Of a DNA stretch of 64,000 nucleotides, positions 1 to 9,650 are shown piece after piece (within the stretch, counting starts at the first letter, position 1; every line of letters begins with the position of its first letter). The translations under genes were made by a program, and so were the position numbers. The notes under the pieces were generated by a model. That model was not told where the DNA came from, made no database searches, and worked only from the letters and a program-made list of their open reading frames with translations. This stretch comes from Methanogenium organophilum (lineage in GTDB: Archaea > Halobacteriota > Methanomicrobia > Methanomicrobiales > Methanomicrobiaceae), in the NCBI RefSeq assembly GCF_026684035.1, contig NZ_CP113361.1, positions 1,488,001-1,552,000 on the forward strand, read 5' to 3'.

Positions 1-2
1 GT

Positions 3-767
3 CTCATCACCTCCACCTACTACCGTACTCTCCGGACGGACGGTACGAGTCACGATGATTTCTGGCGTGGGTTCGGGGATTATGATGCATGGAGTGCCCT
101 GACCGGATATCCCGGCCGGATGGGAAACCGAATCTGTGAGTGCATCCCTTCCGGGGCGTCAGTTCTTGATATCGGGGCGGGGACAGGGGCACTCTCGCTT
201 CCGCTCGCCCGACGTGGCTGTAGGGTGACTGCTCTCGATCCGTCCTCCTATCATCTGGACATGCTGCGCCGGAAGGCAACCGCAGACGGGTGTACCGGCA
301 TCCGGTACATCGAAGATGTATGGGGTCCGTCCGCTGCCGCCACTGCGGGTCCGGTCGACTACGCGATTGCCGCATACTCGATGATCGATCCCGACCTCAG
401 GGGTTTTCTCCAGGCAATGATCGACTGTACCGGTGTGGGGATATTTCTCGCGTACCGGGCGCGAGCCTCCGACCCCCTTGACTGTTTCGTAAGAGGGGAC
501 GGCCCCCGGCCGGGCTCCCATTATATCACCAGCCTGCTGGATGTCATGGGATATGGCTACCGGGTTGAGTTTTTTGTGCGGGAGTTCTCCCTCCCCCTCG
601 ATACGCTTCTCAGGAAATATCATGACGGGGAACGAACCCCGGATGAGATCCTGACCTTCCTGGATATGGAAGGAAGGGTCGTCCGGACACAGGACTCCGT
701 AGCGGTGCGCTGCAGCGTCACCGATGCACTGATATCCGTTGCGACGAACGGCCGGACGGAGATGTGA
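3..767 (+). CDS. class I SAM-dependent methyltransferase (5' partial)
   Basis: The reading frame is open from the left edge, so the gene starts outside the window; the first in-frame ATG at 120 falls inside the fold, just before the SAM-binding loop VLDIGAGTGALSLPLA (motif I). An acidic residue ends the next strand (VTALDPS), as in class I methyltransferases. The methyl acceptor cannot be told from sequence. The stop overlaps the GTG start of the following ABC permease by 4 bp, so it is probably translationally coupled to the transporter operon and may modify the imported ligand or a chelator. That role is inference; the methyltransferase family call is firm. Confidence 0.8.
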   Translation, partial: LITSTYYRTLRTDGTSHDDFWRGFGDYDAWSALTGYPGRMGNRICECIPSGASVLDIGAGTGALSLPLARRGCRVTALDPSSYHLDMLRRKATADGCTGIRYIEDVWGPSAAATAGPVDYAIAAYSMIDPDLRGFLQAMIDCTGVGIFLAYRARASDPLDCFVRGDGPRPGSHYITSLLDVMGYGYRVEFFVREFSLPLDTLLRKYHDGERTPDEILTFLDMEGRVVRTQDSVAVRCSVTDALISVATNGRTEM

Positions 768-1723
768 ACGGAATGGGGTTTATTGGTGCCCGCTGCATCC
801 GATATGCCGTCTCGTTGTTCTTTATCGTTATTCTTAACTTCCTTCTGCCGAGAGCGATGCCCGGTGATCCGGTGATGAATCTCATCGGAGAAGATACCAT
901 GGTGACAGAGGCGACACTGGCGGCACTCAGGGCGAAACTGGGACTCGATCTCCCCATCGGTGCGCAGTTCTGGTCATATATCTCCTCTCTCTGCCACGGT
1001 GATCTGGGATATTCCTACCACCTCAATGGGCAGGTACTGGACCTCCTTCTGCCACGGATGGGCTGGACCCTCCTCTTTACCGGCATCGCGGTCGTTGCAG
1101 GTGCAGCGATAGGACTGGGTATCGGTGCCTTTGCGGGCTGGCGTCCGGAGCGAACAGGGTCACGAGTGACCTCGGTTCTCTCGCTTGCCATATCCTGCAC
1201 GCCGCCGTACTTCCTCGCCCTGCTCTTTCTCTCCCTCTTCTCCTTCCGGCTGGGGCTCTTTCCGTTCAAAGGACTCTATGACGAGCCCACCATCGGAAGC
1301 ATTGCCTGGCACCTCTTTTTGCCGGTGCTCGTCCTCACGCTCTTTGCGGCATCCCGCAACATCCTGATCATGCGGGGCAGTGTCCTTCAGGAAGGTGGGA
1401 GCCTGTACGCCCTGTACGCCCGTGCAAAGGGTTGTTCTGACCGTTTTGTCCTCTTCGGGCATGTCCTGAAGAATGCCTCCCTTCCGCTCATCACCCAGGT
1501 CGCACTCGACTTCGGCTTCATCTTCTCGGGCGCGCTGTTCGTGGAAATCGTCTTCTCCCTCAATGGTATGGGAACCCTTATTTACGATGCCGTGATGGGC
1601 CGTGACTACCCGCTCCTCCAGGGCGCCCTCCTCATTATTGCAATCACTGTCATTGCCGCGAATCTCGCTGCAGACCTCATCTGCGCGCGTATCGATCCGC
1701 GGCTCAGGGAGGCGGGACGATGA
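764..1723 (+). CDS. ABC transporter permease, NikB/DppB type
   Basis: Inner permease of a nickel/oligopeptide-family (PepT) importer. The protein is 319 residues with an N-terminal membrane helix followed by the family-typical LPRAMPGDPV segment, five further hydrophobic stretches and the cytoplasmic coupling (EAA) loop near YARAKGCSDRFVLFGHVLKNA. The start is the GTG at 764, which overlaps the methyltransferase stop by 4 bp; an ATG at 773 is the alternative. It should pair with the NikC-type permease that begins inside its own stop codon. No substrate-binding protein is visible downstream; it may lie before the window. Nickel versus peptide cannot be settled from the permease alone. Confidence 0.88.
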   Translation: MNGMGFIGARCIRYAVSLFFIVILNFLLPRAMPGDPVMNLIGEDTMVTEATLAALRAKLGLDLPIGAQFWSYISSLCHGDLGYSYHLNGQVLDLLLPRMGWTLLFTGIAVVAGAAIGLGIGAFAGWRPERTGSRVTSVLSLAISCTPPYFLALLFLSLFSFRLGLFPFKGLYDEPTIGSIAWHLFLPVLVLTLFAASRNILIMRGSVLQEGGSLYALYARAKGCSDRFVLFGHVLKNASLPLITQVALDFGFIFSGALFVEIVFSLNGMGTLIYDAVMGRDYPLLQGALLIIAITVIAANLAADLICARIDPRLREAGR

Positions 1724-2523
1724 CCGGGGTAAACCGATGGGCGGTACTGCTCCTCGTCTGCTTCATCGTCATGGCGCTGATCCCCGGGGTTCTTGCCCCC
1801 TATGGACCGAAGGAGCGTTCCTATCCGTACCAGGACCCGTCTCCCGAACACCTCCTCGGAACAGATGACATCGGGACAGATATCCTGACCGAGGTGATCT
1901 ACAGCGCCCGCATCTCACTTTTTGTCGGCTTTGCCGCAGCGGCGCTTGCAACAGGAATTGGTCTTTGTATCGGGATCACGGCCGGGTACCTCAGGGGCGG
2001 CGTCGATGAGGTGCTGATGGGGGCGACCGATGTCGTCATGATCATTCCGAAGATCCCCCTAATCATCATTCTCGCGGCGTTTCTCAGGCCGGGGGTGTGG
2101 CTCCTCATCCTCGTCCTCGGCCTCCTCGGGTGGGAATCGATCGCCCGTGTCGTGCGCTCGAAGGTGTTGCAGGTGAGGGAGACGGGGTATGTGATGAGCG
2201 CCCGATGCATGGGTTTCTCCCCCTTCTGGATTATGGGATCGGAGGTGCTGCCCAACATCCTTCACGTGGTCGCCCCCAAGTTCATGCTTGCGACGGCTGC
2301 TGCAATGATCTCTGAAGCTTCCCTCTCATTTCTGGGGCTCGGGGACCCCACCATGCAGAGCTGGGGAATGATGATCTCCTACGCCTTTTCAAAGGGCGGA
2401 TTCATCCGGGAGATGTGGTGGTGGTATCTTCCTCCCGGCATCTGCATCACCCTCTGTGTCATTGCTGTTGCCGCCATCAGTTTCTCCTCCCGGGAGAAAC
2501 ACCGGGAGGTGTGGATGGAATGA
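1720..2523 (+). CDS. ABC transporter permease, NikC/DppC type
   Basis: Second permease of the importer, 267 residues, starting at an ATGA overlap with the upstream permease. It has the family's N-terminal helix, then the conserved HLLGTDDIGTDILTEVIYSAR segment followed by the permease core, an EAA loop (YVMSARCMGFSPFWIMGSEVLPN) and a late SFLGLGDPTMQSWGMM motif that is characteristic of DppC/NikC proteins. It would form a heterodimer in the cytoplasmic membrane with the product of the previous gene. It overlaps the next ATPase gene by 4 bp (ATGA), so the whole set is one operon. Confidence 0.9.
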   Translation: MTGVNRWAVLLLVCFIVMALIPGVLAPYGPKERSYPYQDPSPEHLLGTDDIGTDILTEVIYSARISLFVGFAAAALATGIGLCIGITAGYLRGGVDEVLMGATDVVMIIPKIPLIIILAAFLRPGVWLLILVLGLLGWESIARVVRSKVLQVRETGYVMSARCMGFSPFWIMGSEVLPNILHVVAPKFMLATAAAMISEASLSFLGLGDPTMQSWGMMISYAFSKGGFIREMWWWYLPPGICITLCVIAVAAISFSSREKHREVWME

Positions 2524-3458
2524 CCTCTCTCCTTGAGATCCGCGATCTGAATGTGACGTTCCGTGGGAACCAGACGGTCCGTGCGGTGAACGGCGTCTCC
2601 CTCTCCCTCGGGGAAGGAGAGGTTCTTGCGCTGGTCGGGGAGAGCGGGTGCGGCAAGTCGGTCGTTGCCCATGCCATCGCCCGTCTCCTGCCACCTTCAG
2701 CAGAGGTTGAGGGCAACATCCGGTTTCAGGATACGGATCTTCTGTCCCTTGATGAGCAGGCGATGGAGAAGATCCGCGGAGCGGGTATCGGCGTGATATT
2801 CCAGAACCCCTCCCTTGCCCTCAACCCTCTTCACCGGATCGGCAGGCAGGTGGCCGAACCCCTGCGCCTTCACCGGCGGGTGGGGAAAGAGGAAAGTCTT
2901 GGCACGGCATCCCGCGTTCTTTCCCGCCTGGGATTTCCAGACCCGGAAGCAGTAATGGCGCTCTATCCCTCCCAGAGTTCGGGCGGGATGAACCAGCGGT
3001 TCGTAACAGCGGCCTCAACGGTGCTCGATCCTCATCTCCTTATCGCCGATGAACCGACAAAGGGGCTTGACCGGGAGCGGGTGGACGGGGTCGTCGCCGA
3101 ACTTGGCGGTCGTCTGTCCGGTGCCGGGTCCGCTCTGCTCCTGATAACCCATGATCTTTCAGTGGCGCGTGCCATGGCCGACACCATTGCCGTCATGTAC
3201 GCAGGAGAGGTGGTGGAGGAGGGGTCGCCTGAAACGGTGCTCTCCTCTCCCCTGCACCCCTATACACGAGGGCTTGTGGGGAGCCTCCCGGAAAACGGGT
3301 TTGTCCCTGTACCGGGACTGGCCCCGTCGCCCGTTGCCCTTCCGGGAGGTTGCCGGTTCCACCCGCGCTGCCCGGACCGTCTGGAATGCTGCACCGGTGA
3401 ACATCCCCCGCTCTTCGTCTCCGGGGAACAGTCCGTGAGGTGCTGGCGATGCCGCTGA
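2520..3458 (+). CDS. ABC transporter ATPase, NikD/DppD type
   Basis: ATP-hydrolysing subunit of the importer. The start is the ATG at 2520 (ATGA overlap with the permease stop); reading further upstream in frame gives a non-homologous extension. Walker A is GESGCGKS, Walker B LLIADEP, and the H-loop is in LLLITHDLS. The signature reads SSGGMNQR, where family members usually have LSGGMxQR. The last 40 residues carry the oligopeptide/dipeptide-type C-terminal motif CRFHPRCPDR with clustered cysteines, which binds an Fe-S cluster in some relatives. It works with the second ATPase encoded immediately downstream. Confidence 0.9.
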   Translation: MTSLLEIRDLNVTFRGNQTVRAVNGVSLSLGEGEVLALVGESGCGKSVVAHAIARLLPPSAEVEGNIRFQDTDLLSLDEQAMEKIRGAGIGVIFQNPSLALNPLHRIGRQVAEPLRLHRRVGKEESLGTASRVLSRLGFPDPEAVMALYPSQSSGGMNQRFVTAASTVLDPHLLIADEPTKGLDRERVDGVVAELGGRLSGAGSALLLITHDLSVARAMADTIAVMYAGEVVEEGSPETVLSSPLHPYTRGLVGSLPENGFVPVPGLAPSPVALPGGCRFHPRCPDRLECCTGEHPPLFVSGEQSVRCWRCR

Positions 3459-4141
3459 AGGCCGAAGGAATTACTGTCTCCTATCGTCCCGGAATCCTCT
3501 CGCCTCCCGGCAGGCGGATCCTCGACGATGTTACCCTCGAACTCAGGCAGGGGGAGACCTACGGGCTGATGGGTGCATCCGGTTCGGGAAAATCGACCCT
3601 CTCACGTGTGATGGCAGGTCTGGAGACGCCCCGTGAGGGGCGAGTTGTCTATCAGGGTTCTCCGCTGAAAGGTATGGACCGATCTGCCTTCGCCGCTTTC
3701 CGGCGGGGGGTGCAGGTGATGTTCCAGGATCCGACCGCCGCCCTGAACCCGAAAAAACCGACCGCACGATCGCTATCCGATGTGCTCAGATTGATTCGTG
3801 TGCCCGCACGGGAGCATAGCGCGGTGATAAAAGATGCCCTCGATCAGGTGGGCCTCACCCCCGATGTCCTTGCACGGACGCCGACGCAGCTCTCCGGTGG
3901 ACAGAACCAGCGCCTCGTCCTTGCACGGATTCTTCTGCTCGAACCGGAGTACCTCCTCCTGGACGAGCCGACCTCGGCCCTGGATGTATCCGTGCAGGCA
4001 CAGATCCTGCGGCTACTCCGGGACCTTCGGGAAGACCGCGGGATGGGGTATCTCTTCATCTCCCACGATCGTGATGTGGTCGGATTTATGGCCGACCGGG
4101 TGGGCGTCCTGCGAGACGGACGGCTCTGTGAGAAGGAGTAG
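3449..4141 (+). CDS. ABC transporter ATPase, NikE/DppF type
   Basis: Second ATPase of the importer, 230 residues from the ATG at 3449, which overlaps the previous gene by 10 bp; a GTG at 3440 would add three residues. Walker A GASGSGKS, signature LSGGQNQR, Walker B YLLLDEPTSALD and H-loop FISHDRDV are intact. It is shorter than typical DppF proteins because the C-terminal CxxRC-type extension is absent, as in NikE. It is the last gene of the plus-strand operon and converges on a long minus-strand gene, with a perfect hairpin in between. Confidence 0.88.
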   Translation: MPLKAEGITVSYRPGILSPPGRRILDDVTLELRQGETYGLMGASGSGKSTLSRVMAGLETPREGRVVYQGSPLKGMDRSAFAAFRRGVQVMFQDPTAALNPKKPTARSLSDVLRLIRVPAREHSAVIKDALDQVGLTPDVLARTPTQLSGGQNQRLVLARILLLEPEYLLLDEPTSALDVSVQAQILRLLRDLREDRGMGYLFISHDRDVVGFMADRVGVLRDGRLCEKE

Positions 4142-4198
4142 AATCCTCTTTTCTTTTCAACGGGAACTGCTGGTCTGCAATTATCATAAATGATTTTT

Positions 4199-4220
4199 CC
4201 CGTCTGATTATTCAGACGGG
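4199..4220. terminator. perfect inverted repeat between convergent genes
   Basis: Arms CCCGTCTGA and TCAGACGGG (9 bp, perfect) surround the 4-nt loop TTAT. The repeat lies at the junction of two convergent genes, and the loop contains the TAA stop of the minus-strand gene. It could stop transcription in both directions or stabilise both 3' ends. Archaeal termination usually relies on T-runs rather than hairpins, so the terminator role is inference. Confidence 0.55.
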
Positions 4221-7200
4221 GTGATATTCACATGATATTTTGCGGTCTCATAGGGATTGATGATCGCATTTTCCACGGTTGCCGTTCCCTCGGCGGATAC
4301 CAGCCGCACCGGTATGCTGCCGATGTCCATGTACCGGAATTCCGCCGGGGTCTTCTTGCCGGTATACTTGTTGTAGAGATAGATCTTAGCCCCTTCCGGT
4401 TCGCTTGAGATGCTAAGGCTACCGTATGGATATGGCTCAAGGAGGAACGAAATTTCGGCATCTACTGGATGGATGTCGGGGACAAGGTGCAGCGTTTCTT
4501 CGTCAGGCAGGTGGCCGGGGAGTGAGACCGAGATGGTATGCCTTCCTTCTGAAAGGTTTGCAATCGTATAGGGGGTGTGCATGCCGGTAGGGAATCCGTC
4601 CACGAATATCTCAGCACCGAGAGGTTCGGAAGTGATCCGTGCGGTGCCGAATCTCATGTCCTCAGAGCTGATGCATATCGAATCCCCATCCCGCCAGATA
4701 TTGCCATCCTGTGTGATGTATGATCCGTTATGCCGAATGGTGATATATGGAAGCACACCGCTCACTTCCACCTCTGCCGGAAAGGTATACTGGGGATACC
4801 TGCCGTTAATGGTGAAATCCTCGTCCTGATAGAGATCCGATGAGAGCGTGATCGTGTGTGTTGTGATGTAGGCATGGTCAAACGTGACCCCGGTGATTGC
4901 GCCAGGATAGATCCAGACTTTCTTGATGTCGCACGGATACTCCGCCAAATCATTCCGGACCTTGATGGTATGCCGCCCCTCCTTGAGTCCCATGATGACC
5001 TCCGGGGTTGTAAGACCGGTGTTTCGCCCGTCCAGATAGATATCTGCACCATCCGGATGCGATGTCACATACACCCCTCCGATACCGTCTTCGTATCCGT
5101 ACGGTACAAACCCTTCGAATTTGAGGGTATTCAGTTTGGCGGATTCCGGGGTGAGATCAAATCGAACTTCACTGTTATCGGAGACGGCAAGTGTCTCTTC
5201 AGACTCCAGAAACCCCGTTCGAGAGACCGAGACAGAATGCATTCCTCCTCGTGTGTCCACAAGAATGCAGGGCGTTGTCTTTCCGGTATAGATGCCATCC
5301 AGCATCACGAGTGACCCCGGAGGATTGGAGAGGATCGTAAGGTCGTAGGTTCCGTTTCGATAGTCGATGAAGGTCTCTTCAGCTATTTGGATTTCAGTGG
5401 ATGGTGACTTCGGCGAACCGGATGCTACGGATGGGATATGGGCCGCTTCTTCCGGATCACCGGGTGACTCAGAGATATTCAGAACTCCCGAAATGCCGGT
5501 GAAACGAAGAATCGCGAAGAGAATGTCTGAGAGACCGGAGAGGATTCCTCCCCACGTTTTGTCCCCGGCGGACGGCTCTTTTGTAATGCAGACCGCCGTA
5601 TAGGTGCCGAGACGGTCGGTTGATAGTGTTGCAACCCCGTCTTCAACGGACGTACTTCCGGCATCATTCCATTCGCCGGAATCCGTATCGTACCGTTTCA
5701 GCATGACGGTGCCGCCGGAGGTGCAGATTTCGCCTTTTACTTCGAGGATAAGGGGGATGTCCGCCGTTGCGTCTGCCGGTGTGAGGGAATAGGTCCATAC
5801 CGGGTTTCCGCCGGGGAGGCTGCTTCTCTGCTGAATCGTAACCATACTGATGGTCGCCCCGTCGGCATCGACGAGACGTGTCCCTTCCCGGATATAGAGC
5901 GTGCATTGTCCGTCTCCCGACCTGAGTTCGGCCGCGTGGAGAAGGTCGCCTGCGGCGGGGAGCGTGAAGGTCTCTTTATCTGCTGAAGCCGTGCTGCCGG
6001 ATTTCTCCGATGTGCCGGTCTCCGGAGACGTGACTACCGAGACATTGGATGCCGTGGCGGCATGGGTGAGTACGAGGAGGGCATTGCGGTTTTCCAGGTA
6101 GTCTCCGGTTGTACCCATCAGTGCACTCTGTACCTGCGCTCCGTTGGCCGTGGTGCGGAGGAAGGGCGTCACGGACTCCGTCCACAGGCTGATGCCCGAT
6201 GATCCGCCGGTCAGGACATTGTAGTACTCCCAGTCATTGAAGAAGACCCGGTTTGCGTCATCGCCCTTTCCGGTGGCTGCCGTGCTGATGACGGTCAGGT
6301 CTGCGGCAGTGATGCCGTCCGTATCGATCTCACCAGGGAAGGAGATTGCCGTCGTTGCCGCATCCGGGGTAATCTCTGCCCCTTCATCAGCGATGATTGC
6401 ATCGCACCCTTCGGCAAGCCAGGCAGTACGTAAGGGGGCGGACACATTTTCATAAAAGAGAACGATGACCCCACCGTAAAGGGCGCAGACCTCCCCCGGA
6501 TTGCCGGTGTTTTTGACCGAGAGTTGATAGTCCCCGGCGCCCTTCTTCCGGACCGCATCCGTGACGTTGAAGCAGCGGGTCGAGAGGATATAGTCGTATA
6601 CGCCTTCTCCCTTTCTGTCCGTATATATGACATCCGGCGTGATTTTGGTATTGTCCAGCGAAGATATGAGATCCACTTCTGTCCCCGACTTCTCATCGGC
6701 GTGATGTCCCCAGGTGGTGTAGAGGAAGAGGCGTGCCAGTACCGGTTCTTCGGACGGCATGCGGGGGAGCTCCCAGGTGAACCGGGAGGTGGTGTCGCGT
6801 TCGATGAGACCGGTGTAGGTGCCGAAGGGGATGGTGACAACTTCTCCCCTGAATGTGATGGGGGTGCGTGTGGTGAGTTCTTTTCCTGTATACCCGGTGG
6901 CCTCCGTATCTTCGTCATCGTAATTGTTTCCCGTCCCTCCCGTTCCGCTCTCCGGAGTGAGGGTAAAGGAGACATCCGTGTTCTCCCCTTCACTGACCGT
7001 GACCGTCTCCCGTGCCTCAGCATACCCGTTGAGGCGCACGGAGACGGTATGGTCCCCGATGATCACGTCCTCGAGGAAGGCCTCCGTCGTCTGTCCCGAG
7101 TCTTCTCCGTCGATGAAGACCTGCGCCCCTAAGGGTTCGGAGGTGACGGAAAGACTGCCGGTCAGCGGCCTGAGATTGAAATGGGCCGTTGTCTCCGCGT

Positions 7201-8341
7201 CAGCAGTGATGTCGATCCACTGTTCGTCTGCCTCCTCATAGGACGGATACGCCACGCTTACGGCATATGACCCCACCGACATACCCGGGATGGTTGTGTT
7301 GGTGGTGTATTCCGTCTCTTCCCCGTCGATGAGGATCGTCGCACCCGGCGGAGAGGAGGTCACGGTGAGAGTGCCGGTCTCCTGTTCCGGATACCGGACA
7401 GAGAGGGCGGCGAGGAAGATCTTATAGAAGCTGTCGGTGCGGTCGCAGGAGAGCGTGGCGTCCTCCCATGGCGTGATGATGCCGGAGACATCCCATTTAT
7501 TGTAGCCGCAGTAACTACCTTTGGTGGAGGTGATGAGGTCCGTCGGTTCGTCCTCATTCAGGGTGTACGTGGCATCTTCACTCGCGAGATGGACATTCTG
7601 CAGCCGGGCTTCGGCCCATTCCTCTTCCGGATGAAGAACTCCCGTGGGGAAGGTGGCATGGATAACATAATCCTCCCCCAGTTCTTCCTCCGAGTGATAG
7701 GAATCGGTGTCCTGTCCGTCCATGATCCAGTATCGCACCGAATCACCGTCCCCGTCATCGTATGCCACCACGAGCGTAATGATCTTGATACGACCGTCGA
7801 ACTGCGCATCGGTATATGCTGTACTGACCCGTGCCCCCACTTCTTCTCCCGTGATCTGGTAGGTTACATCATACCACATCAGGTAGTCGCTCGTCACCCG
7901 GTCACAGTGGGCGTTCACTGCCACAGGCCCTGTCCCGCCCGTCCCGGGAAAGGTGTAGGGGACATTGAGGGATTCCGTGCCGATCTGTGAATATCCGGTT
8001 CCCCCGTCGAATTCGATCGTTGCCGCCCCTGCATAGTTATTTTCCATATTGCCGCAGTAAACGGTGACATACAGGCGTGCCCAGCGGATAGCAGAGTATT
8101 CGGGGAGAGAATACCGCTTTTCCACCGTCACCGGCGCGGTATTGCTCATCCCGTAGTACGAATCGATCCAGACGCCTCCCGATACCGTTCCCTCATCCAC
8201 GGTATCGAGGGGGATACCTCCGACGTAGTTGTCTGCCGAAACGGGGGTTGCTATGGAAACCATGAGAAGAAGGCCCAGGAATAACATGACTCCCGGGATA
8301 CCTGGAATCTGGTTTGTTGCGGATACGTGGTACTGATTCAT
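4208..8341 (-). CDS. large secreted DUF3344/PEGA repeat surface protein
   Basis: Residues 15-36 form a signal peptide ending near VSADN. Residues about 38-315 match the DUF3344 pattern (YVGGIPL, WARLYVTVYCG, DGRIKIITLVVAY). Two PEGA repeats follow (about 323-460; PPGATILIDG, PLGAQVFIDG), then a second DUF3344-like domain (about 485-765), a beta-rich stretch with a PGF-pre-PGF-like feel, and four more PEGA repeats to the C terminus (for example PDGADIYLDGRNTG, PLGAEIFVDGFPTG, PEGAKIYLYNKYTG). There is no C-terminal membrane anchor or obvious sorting signal. PEGA domains are extracellular beta domains common in methanogen surface proteins. It lies 91 bp downstream of the ABC-export operon and may be its substrate or partner, which is inference. 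Confidence 0.85.
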   Translation of the reverse strand: MNQYHVSATNQIPGIPGVMLFLGLLLMVSIATPVSADNYVGGIPLDTVDEGTVSGGVWIDSYYGMSNTAPVTVEKRYSLPEYSAIRWARLYVTVYCGNMENNYAGAATIEFDGGTGYSQIGTESLNVPYTFPGTGGTGPVAVNAHCDRVTSDYLMWYDVTYQITGEEVGARVSTAYTDAQFDGRIKIITLVVAYDDGDGDSVRYWIMDGQDTDSYHSEEELGEDYVIHATFPTGVLHPEEEWAEARLQNVHLASEDATYTLNEDEPTDLITSTKGSYCGYNKWDVSGIITPWEDATLSCDRTDSFYKIFLAALSVRYPEQETGTLTVTSSPPGATILIDGEETEYTTNTTIPGMSVGSYAVSVAYPSYEEADEQWIDITADAETTAHFNLRPLTGSLSVTSEPLGAQVFIDGEDSGQTTEAFLEDVIIGDHTVSVRLNGYAEARETVTVSEGENTDVSFTLTPESGTGGTGNNYDDEDTEATGYTGKELTTRTPITFRGEVVTIPFGTYTGLIERDTTSRFTWELPRMPSEEPVLARLFLYTTWGHHADEKSGTEVDLISSLDNTKITPDVIYTDRKGEGVYDYILSTRCFNVTDAVRKKGAGDYQLSVKNTGNPGEVCALYGGVIVLFYENVSAPLRTAWLAEGCDAIIADEGAEITPDAATTAISFPGEIDTDGITAADLTVISTAATGKGDDANRVFFNDWEYYNVLTGGSSGISLWTESVTPFLRTTANGAQVQSALMGTTGDYLENRNALLVLTHAATASNVSVVTSPETGTSEKSGSTASADKETFTLPAAGDLLHAAELRSGDGQCTLYIREGTRLVDADGATISMVTIQQRSSLPGGNPVWTYSLTPADATADIPLILEVKGEICTSGGTVMLKRYDTDSGEWNDAGSTSVEDGVATLSTDRLGTYTAVCITKEPSAGDKTWGGILSGLSDILFAILRFTGISGVLNISESPGDPEEAAHIPSVASGSPKSPSTEIQIAEETFIDYRNGTYDLTILSNPPGSLVMLDGIYTGKTTPCILVDTRGGMHSVSVSRTGFLESEETLAVSDNSEVRFDLTPESAKLNTLKFEGFVPYGYEDGIGGVYVTSHPDGADIYLDGRNTGLTTPEVIMGLKEGRHTIKVRNDLAEYPCDIKKVWIYPGAITGVTFDHAYITTHTITLSSDLYQDEDFTINGRYPQYTFPAEVEVSGVLPYITIRHNGSYITQDGNIWRDGDSICISSEDMRFGTARITSEPLGAEIFVDGFPTGMHTPYTIANLSEGRHTISVSLPGHLPDEETLHLVPDIHPVDAEISFLLEPYPYGSLSISSEPEGAKIYLYNKYTGKKTPAEFRYMDIGSIPVRLVSAEGTATVENAIINPYETAKYHVNITPSE

Positions 8342-8432
8342 GGCGTCACCGGTATTCTGAGTATCATACTGTTGGCGTAATACAAAAAAGTGTATTTCTA
8401 TTATTGTGTGTGATTGATTTTGGTTTGGTGTA

Positions 8433-9650
8433 TCATAATCCCCGGCGGATGGCGTCCACCGGATTGAGGCGGGCTGCCTTCAGTGCCGGATAGATGCCCG
8501 CCAGGAGGGAGAGCGTTACGGCAATGACAAGTCCTCCCGCAAGCAGGGCCGGCGTGACGAGCGTGATGTCGGCATCGGCGAATCCGGAAAATCCGGTGCC
8601 CAGCTGCGAAATAATGAAGGATTTACCGAGGGTATTGATCCCCACAGAGAGGAGAATGCCCAGGATATCTCCCGCAATGCCGCCGAGGATGCCGATGTAG
8701 AGGCATTCGAGGAGAATAAGGGTGAGCACATGCCGCTGCGACGCCCCCAGTGCCATCGTAATCCCGATCTCGCGCGTACGTTCATAGACCGTCACCATCA
8801 TCGTGTTGATGATCATCATCGCGCCGATGATCAGCGAGATCCCGGTGAAAAACGAGAGGATGATGATGACCGCGTCCATCAGCCGGTTGACCGCCTCAAT
8901 TTCTTCAAATGGTCCCTGTGCCTCCAGTCCCAATCCGCGGACATCTTCAGCAACGGCAAACACATGCCCTGGGGTATCCACGCGCAGGTAGATGACATCA
9001 TATGCCCCGTATCCCTCCCGCCATTCCTCCACACGTGCGGTGTCCGTTACGAGCAGGGTGTCGAACATATCGCCACGGGGACGGAGGGTGCCTGCAACAG
9101 GAAAGACCACCTCGGTGTCGACCGGTGCCCCGGATGCGTCATACTCCCGGATGCGGATGGTAAGGTCGTCGCCGACCCGGATACCTTCGTATTTCCGCAA
9201 TGATTCTGCAATTTCGCTTCCCAGGATTGCGCTGTCGGTCGTCTCATCGTAGCCCGTGCCTTTGCTGAATTCCGGCCCGAACACCGCGGAAAAATCCTCC
9301 CACGCAATCCCCGCGGCCCCCACATAAGTCTGATGGGGCGTTGCAAGGTCCGCTGTTATCACCGGTGCCGTCCCGTTCACATGCGCAATGTTCCTGAGGG
9401 CGGACGCCTTTGCGGCCGTTAGCGGGATGATCGCTCCGTCGCGCACGTCACCCGTTACGGTAATGAGAGTAAGATCCGACTGTTCGCTGATCATTTCGAT
9501 GGAATGCGCACGGATTCCCTCCCCCAGGGAGACGATGGCCACGACGGCCGCGACACCCACGGCGATGCCGAGGATCGTGAGGATGAGGCGGGTGCGTCTC
9601 CGGAGGATCTGACGGCCGGAGATGCGGGCGAAATCGATGCCCTGCCCCAT
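8433..9650 (-). CDS. MacB/FtsX-family ABC transporter permease
   Basis: 405 residues with one N-terminal membrane helix (LILTILGIAVGVAAVVAIVS), a large extracytoplasmic MacB-like periplasmic-core domain (about 45-265) and three C-terminal helices (about 270-400), the MacB/LolC topology. The start shares one base with the stop of the ATPase gene, so the two are translationally coupled. Such pairs act as mechanotransmission exporters or lipoprotein releasers rather than importers. In this operon the partners are secreted DUF3344 proteins, pointing to a role at the cell surface. Confidence 0.9.
   Translation of the reverse strand: MGQGIDFARISGRQILRRRTRLILTILGIAVGVAAVVAIVSLGEGIRAHSIEMISEQSDLTLITVTGDVRDGAIIPLTAAKASALRNIAHVNGTAPVITADLATPHQTYVGAAGIAWEDFSAVFGPEFSKGTGYDETTDSAILGSEIAESLRKYEGIRVGDDLTIRIREYDASGAPVDTEVVFPVAGTLRPRGDMFDTLLVTDTARVEEWREGYGAYDVIYLRVDTPGHVFAVAEDVRGLGLEAQGPFEEIEAVNRLMDAVIIILSFFTGISLIIGAMMIINTMMVTVYERTREIGITMALGASQRHVLTLILLECLYIGILGGIAGDILGILLSVGINTLGKSFIISQLGTGFSGFADADITLVTPALLAGGLVIAVTLSLLAGIYPALKAARLNPVDAIRRGL

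Noticed and set aside
2415-2519. Upstream in-frame extension of the first ABC ATPase
   Set aside because: It lies within the permease gene, is His/Cys/Ser-rich and not homologous to ATPases; the ATG at 2520 overlaps the permease stop in the usual way.
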